From contig NZ_JAJBZT010000001.1 in assembly GCF_020564625.1 (NCBI RefSeq), positions 124,001-188,000 of the forward strand: DNA of 64,000 nucleotides, given 5' to 3'. The notes beneath the pieces were generated by a model. That model was not told where the DNA came from and made no database searches. It saw only the letters and a program-made list of their open reading frames with translations. The DNA is from Leeia speluncae (GTDB taxonomy: Bacteria > Pseudomonadota > Gammaproteobacteria > Burkholderiales > Leeiaceae). This document shows, piece by piece, positions 61,508-64,000 of the stretch. Made by a program: the position numbers and the translations under genes. Within the stretch, counting starts at the first letter, position 1, and every line of letters begins with the position of its first letter.

Positions 61508-61723
61508 TTAGCGTGTGCCTCGTAATGGCGCCAATAGTGGTTTTAGTCCGTTGTGATCCATTTCTTGCATCAGCGCGAGTAATCTTCCAATTTCCCCCTC
61601 AGGAAATCCCTCTCTGGCAAACCAGTTAAGATAATGCCCCGGCAAATCGGCAATGATGCGGCCTTTGTATTTTCCAAACGGCATTTGCCAAGTAACGAGT
61701 TTTAATAGGTCTTCTGCTTGCAT
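61508..61723 (-). CDS. DUF3820 family protein
   Basis: A 71-residue small protein matching DUF3820: the MPFGKYKGRIIADLPGHYLNWFAREGFPEGEIGRLLALM core is highly typical. The family is sometimes annotated as putative quorum-sensing-regulated factor or as exonuclease-associated (similar to a domain in DNA polymerase III epsilon-like proteins); its function is not known. It lies between tRNA-Tyr and the VWA lipoprotein gene, on the opposite strand to both. Confidence 0.85.
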   Translation of the reverse strand: MQAEDLLKLVTWQMPFGKYKGRIIADLPGHYLNWFAREGFPEGEIGRLLALMQEMDHNGLKPLLAPLRGTR

Positions 61724-61820
61724 TGATGCATACCAAAAATATTTTTTGAAATTTTAACCCGAAAGTGAAATGGCTGTCGTTTAACTCTATGTAACCCACA
61801 AATTGCATAGGAGTCTAACC

Positions 61821-63566
61821 ATGAAACCAACCTTCGCCCTTTCTGTCATCTCAATTTGCTTATTAAGCGCATGTACTTCCTCTAACGTAAGTACTGCCGT
61901 GAAAGAAACGCCAGTCAAAACGGCTCCACAAGTTTCAAACAAGAGCGAAGGCGAGTCTCAAATGGTGGTAGATGCCGCTGCTGATATTTCTGATAAAAAA
62001 GTCGCGGCAAGTGTCAGCGCACCAAAATACGCTATGTCTCCTATGCCTGTGATGCGGATGCAAGAGGTGCCAATGCCTAGTTTGGTTGAAAACACAGAAA
62101 AATATCAGCATCAAGAAAAGCATGGCGTGATGCGCGTGCAAGATCAACCGGTTTCAACTTTTAGTATTGATGTCGACACCGGTGCTTATAGCAATGTGAG
62201 GCGTTTTATTCAGCAAGGAGAATTGCCGCCTGCAGATGCCGTAAGAGTGGAAGAAATGGTGAACTACTTTCCCTACCAATATGCATTACCCGCTGCTACC
62301 TCAAAAGAACAGTTCGTTCCTTTTGGTGTTCAAACAGAAATTGCGCCTGCGCCATGGAATGCCAAGCATCAATTACTCAAAATTGGGATTAAAGCCTCCG
62401 ATGTGGCAAAAGAAACCATGCCGCCAGTGAACTTGGTGTTTCTAGTCGATGTATCTGGCTCGATGGAGTCACCAGACAAACTACCGTTATTGAAAAAAGC
62501 GCTGAAGCTGCTAACGCACCAACTTCGCCCGCAAGATAGTATTTCCTTGGTTACCTATGCTAGCGGAACGAAAGTTGTATTGCGCCCAGGGCATACACCT
62601 GCAGAAGTAAACCAAGCGATTGATGAGTTGGTGGCTGGCGGTGGAACCAATGGTGCATCTGGCATCGATTTGGCTTATAGCTTGGCCGAGAGCGCGTTTA
62701 AGAAAGAGGGCATTAATCGCATTGTGTTAGCCACCGATGGAGACTTTAACGTGGGCGTGACCCGATTTGAAACACTAAAAGATAAAGTCGCAGAGAAAAG
62801 AAAAAGTGGCATTTCCTTAACCACGCTTGGTTTTGGGCAAGGCAACTATAACGATCAACTCATGGAACAATTGGCCGATGCAGGAGATGGCCAGTACGCC
62901 TATATCGATAACCTAAATGAAGCGCAAAAAGTTTTGGTCGACCAATTTACTTCGTCTATGGTGGTGGTCGCCAAAGATGTGAAATTGCAGTTAGAGTTTA
63001 ATCCTTCTGTCGTCAAAGAGTATCGCCAAATTGGTTTTGAAAATCGGGCATTAAAAGCAGAAGACTTCAAAAATGATCAGGTAGATGCGGGTGAAATCGG
63101 TGCCGGACACACGGTAACGGCGCTTTATGAAATTACCTTGGCAGAGGAGGCGGGAGATCTTCCTGAGTATCGTTACGATGCCAATAAAAAAGGTGCGACA
63201 ACAAACCGTGCACAAACCCCAAACGAGCTTGCCTATTTGAAACTTCGCTATAAATTACCGCAAGCATCTACTAGTAAAGAGGTTTCATTGCCGATAACAC
63301 GTGCATCCATGAAATCTGCTAGTTCTGCATCGACAGATTTTCAGTTTGCTGCCGCTGTTGCTGCCTTTGGTGATTATTTAGGTAATCAAGGCAAATACCT
63401 CAATCAAATGACGCTAACAGATATCGAGCAACTAGCAAATCGATCAAAAGGGGCAGATCCTTTTGGCTATCGTGCTGAATTTGTTCGCCTCGTCCATCTA
63501 AGCAAAGAGTTGACTGCGCGGGTATCAAAGCAAGAAAAAGTTGCAAAAACAATGATGGCTGAATAA
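61821..63566 (+). CDS. VWA domain lipoprotein (YfbK-like)
   Basis: A 581-residue lipoprotein. The signal ends in a lipobox with C18 (LLSAC), so the protein is membrane-anchored in the envelope. After a flexible linker, a YfbK-type N-terminal domain follows (STFSIDVDTGAYSNVRRFIQQGELPPADAVRVEEMVNYFPY), then a von Willebrand factor A domain with the metal site D210, S212, S214 (DVSGSMES), and a C-terminal DUF3520-like domain. AGGAG precedes the ATG. The role of YfbK is not known; VWA domains usually mediate protein contacts. A sigma factor gene begins 25 bases downstream, so the two may form one operon. Confidence 0.9.
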   Translation: MKPTFALSVISICLLSACTSSNVSTAVKETPVKTAPQVSNKSEGESQMVVDAAADISDKKVAASVSAPKYAMSPMPVMRMQEVPMPSLVENTEKYQHQEKHGVMRVQDQPVSTFSIDVDTGAYSNVRRFIQQGELPPADAVRVEEMVNYFPYQYALPAATSKEQFVPFGVQTEIAPAPWNAKHQLLKIGIKASDVAKETMPPVNLVFLVDVSGSMESPDKLPLLKKALKLLTHQLRPQDSISLVTYASGTKVVLRPGHTPAEVNQAIDELVAGGGTNGASGIDLAYSLAESAFKKEGINRIVLATDGDFNVGVTRFETLKDKVAEKRKSGISLTTLGFGQGNYNDQLMEQLADAGDGQYAYIDNLNEAQKVLVDQFTSSMVVVAKDVKLQLEFNPSVVKEYRQIGFENRALKAEDFKNDQVDAGEIGAGHTVTALYEITLAEEAGDLPEYRYDANKKGATTNRAQTPNELAYLKLRYKLPQASTSKEVSLPITRASMKSASSASTDFQFAAAVAAFGDYLGNQGKYLNQMTLTDIEQLANRSKGADPFGYRAEFVRLVHLSKELTARVSKQEKVAKTMMAE

Positions 63567-63591
63567 AAAAGTTCGTCTATACTTACCGCCT

Positions 63592-64000
63592 ATGACGGAT
63601 CGATTAGACACTATCTCAGACGAATCCCTGATGTTGCGTTTCGCATCAGGGGATTCTGCAGCATTCTCCGAGTTATATCAGCGACATCGGCAGGGGCTTT
63701 ATGCCTTTTTGTCACGCCAAACCGGTAAAGTTTCTTGGTTAGACGACCTCTATCAAGATGTATGGATGGCGGTGACGAAAGCCAGATTTAGCTATAAGCC
63801 TGAAGCAATGTTTAAAACATGGCTTTACCAGATCGCCTACCATCGGATGATTGATTATCTTCGCCTGCACTTGCCATCGGGGCACTACACGTCTTTAGAT
63901 GCCGATACCGAGGGAATGGCCATTGCCGAGCAATTGGCAGAGGATGATCATACCTCTCCAGATCAGCAGCTGACACAAAAGCAGATATCTGGACAGCTGC
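63592..64000 (+). CDS. ECF-type RNA polymerase sigma factor (partial, cut by window end)
   Basis: The first 136 codons of a sigma-70 family ECF factor; the 3' end lies outside the window. Region 2 is clear: DESLMLRFASGDSAAFSELYQRH, DDLYQDVWMAV, KTWLYQIAYHRMIDYLR. The linker to region 4 is starting at the edge. It begins 25 bases after the VWA lipoprotein gene on the same strand. An anti-sigma gene would be expected downstream. The frame is open from an ATG to the edge without stops. Confidence 0.87.
   Translation, partial: MTDRLDTISDESLMLRFASGDSAAFSELYQRHRQGLYAFLSRQTGKVSWLDDLYQDVWMAVTKARFSYKPEAMFKTWLYQIAYHRMIDYLRLHLPSGHYTSLDADTEGMAIAEQLAEDDHTSPDQQLTQKQISGQL

Overview
The window looks like an ordinary chromosomal stretch of a motile, Gram-negative proteobacterium of moderate, slightly AT-leaning composition. 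A tRNA-Tyr gene with encoded CCA, rRNA methyltransferases of the RlmN and RlmF families, two chemoreceptors, a CheW-domain sensor, cytochrome b562, many LysR/AraC regulators and small secreted proteins of a type I know from Betaproteobacteria suggest a free-living aquatic or soil beta- or gammaproteobacterium. A Neisseriales-like betaproteobacterium is my best guess, but the sequence alone does not settle it. I found no transposase, integrase, prophage or CRISPR array.

Layout. 0-12 kb: small secreted and membrane proteins of unknown role, a PaiB-like protein, an AraC regulator divergent from a phytanoyl-CoA-dioxygenase-type oxygenase, a TetR/EamA exporter pair, a LysR/MFS divergent pair, and an AroE-like dehydrogenase behind a perfect inverted repeat. 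12-17.7 kb: an LprI-like protein, an RlmN-family enzyme, two GFA-domain proteins flanking an M20 amidohydrolase, and a diguanylate cyclase. 17.7-20.5 kb: a tightly overlapping four-gene polyamine operon (unknown secreted protein, aminopropyltransferase, unknown membrane-anchored protein, AdoMet decarboxylase). 20.6-31.8 kb: a DUF945 protein, an MFS/LysR pair, an SPFH protein, a zinc-type ArsR/CDF efflux pair with a recognisable operator, a chemoreceptor, a hybrid histidine kinase and RlmF. 31.8-39.1 kb: an SDR/NCS1-permease operon divergent from an AraC regulator, then a minus-strand run of two GlxA-type regulators and two EamA transporters, i.e. two tandem paralogue pairs.

The most notable region is 39.3-56.1 kb. 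It holds a GntR regulator with an autoregulatory-looking operator, an aldehyde dehydrogenase, a complete ProVWX-type betaine/quaternary-amine ABC importer, a DapA-fold lyase, a DAO-type FAD oxidase, an orphan solute-binding protein beside a chemoreceptor, a GcvA-like LysR, a GbcA/Stc2-type Rieske oxygenase, an MmgE/PrpD protein, a GbcB-type reductase and another LysR. Read together: import of a quaternary ammonium compound, Rieske demethylation, oxidation of the resulting amino acid by the FAD enzyme, deamination or lysis by the DapA-like enzyme, and oxidation of a semialdehyde. This resembles the logic of proline-betaine/hydroxyproline-betaine catabolism, but the MmgE/PrpD gene between oxygenase and reductase is not part of the versions I know. 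Codon choice in much of the cluster is strongly biased (GGT, CGT, AAC, TTC), which suggests high expression. The leaders of the Rieske gene and of the DapA-like gene contain long, nested inverted repeats that could act as RNA or DNA regulatory elements.

56-64 kb: an AEC transporter divergent from a LysR, a large soluble protein with two similar Cache-like halves and a C-terminal CheW domain, cytochrome b562, tRNA-Tyr, a DUF3820 protein, a YfbK-like VWA lipoprotein, and the start of an ECF sigma factor cut by the window edge.
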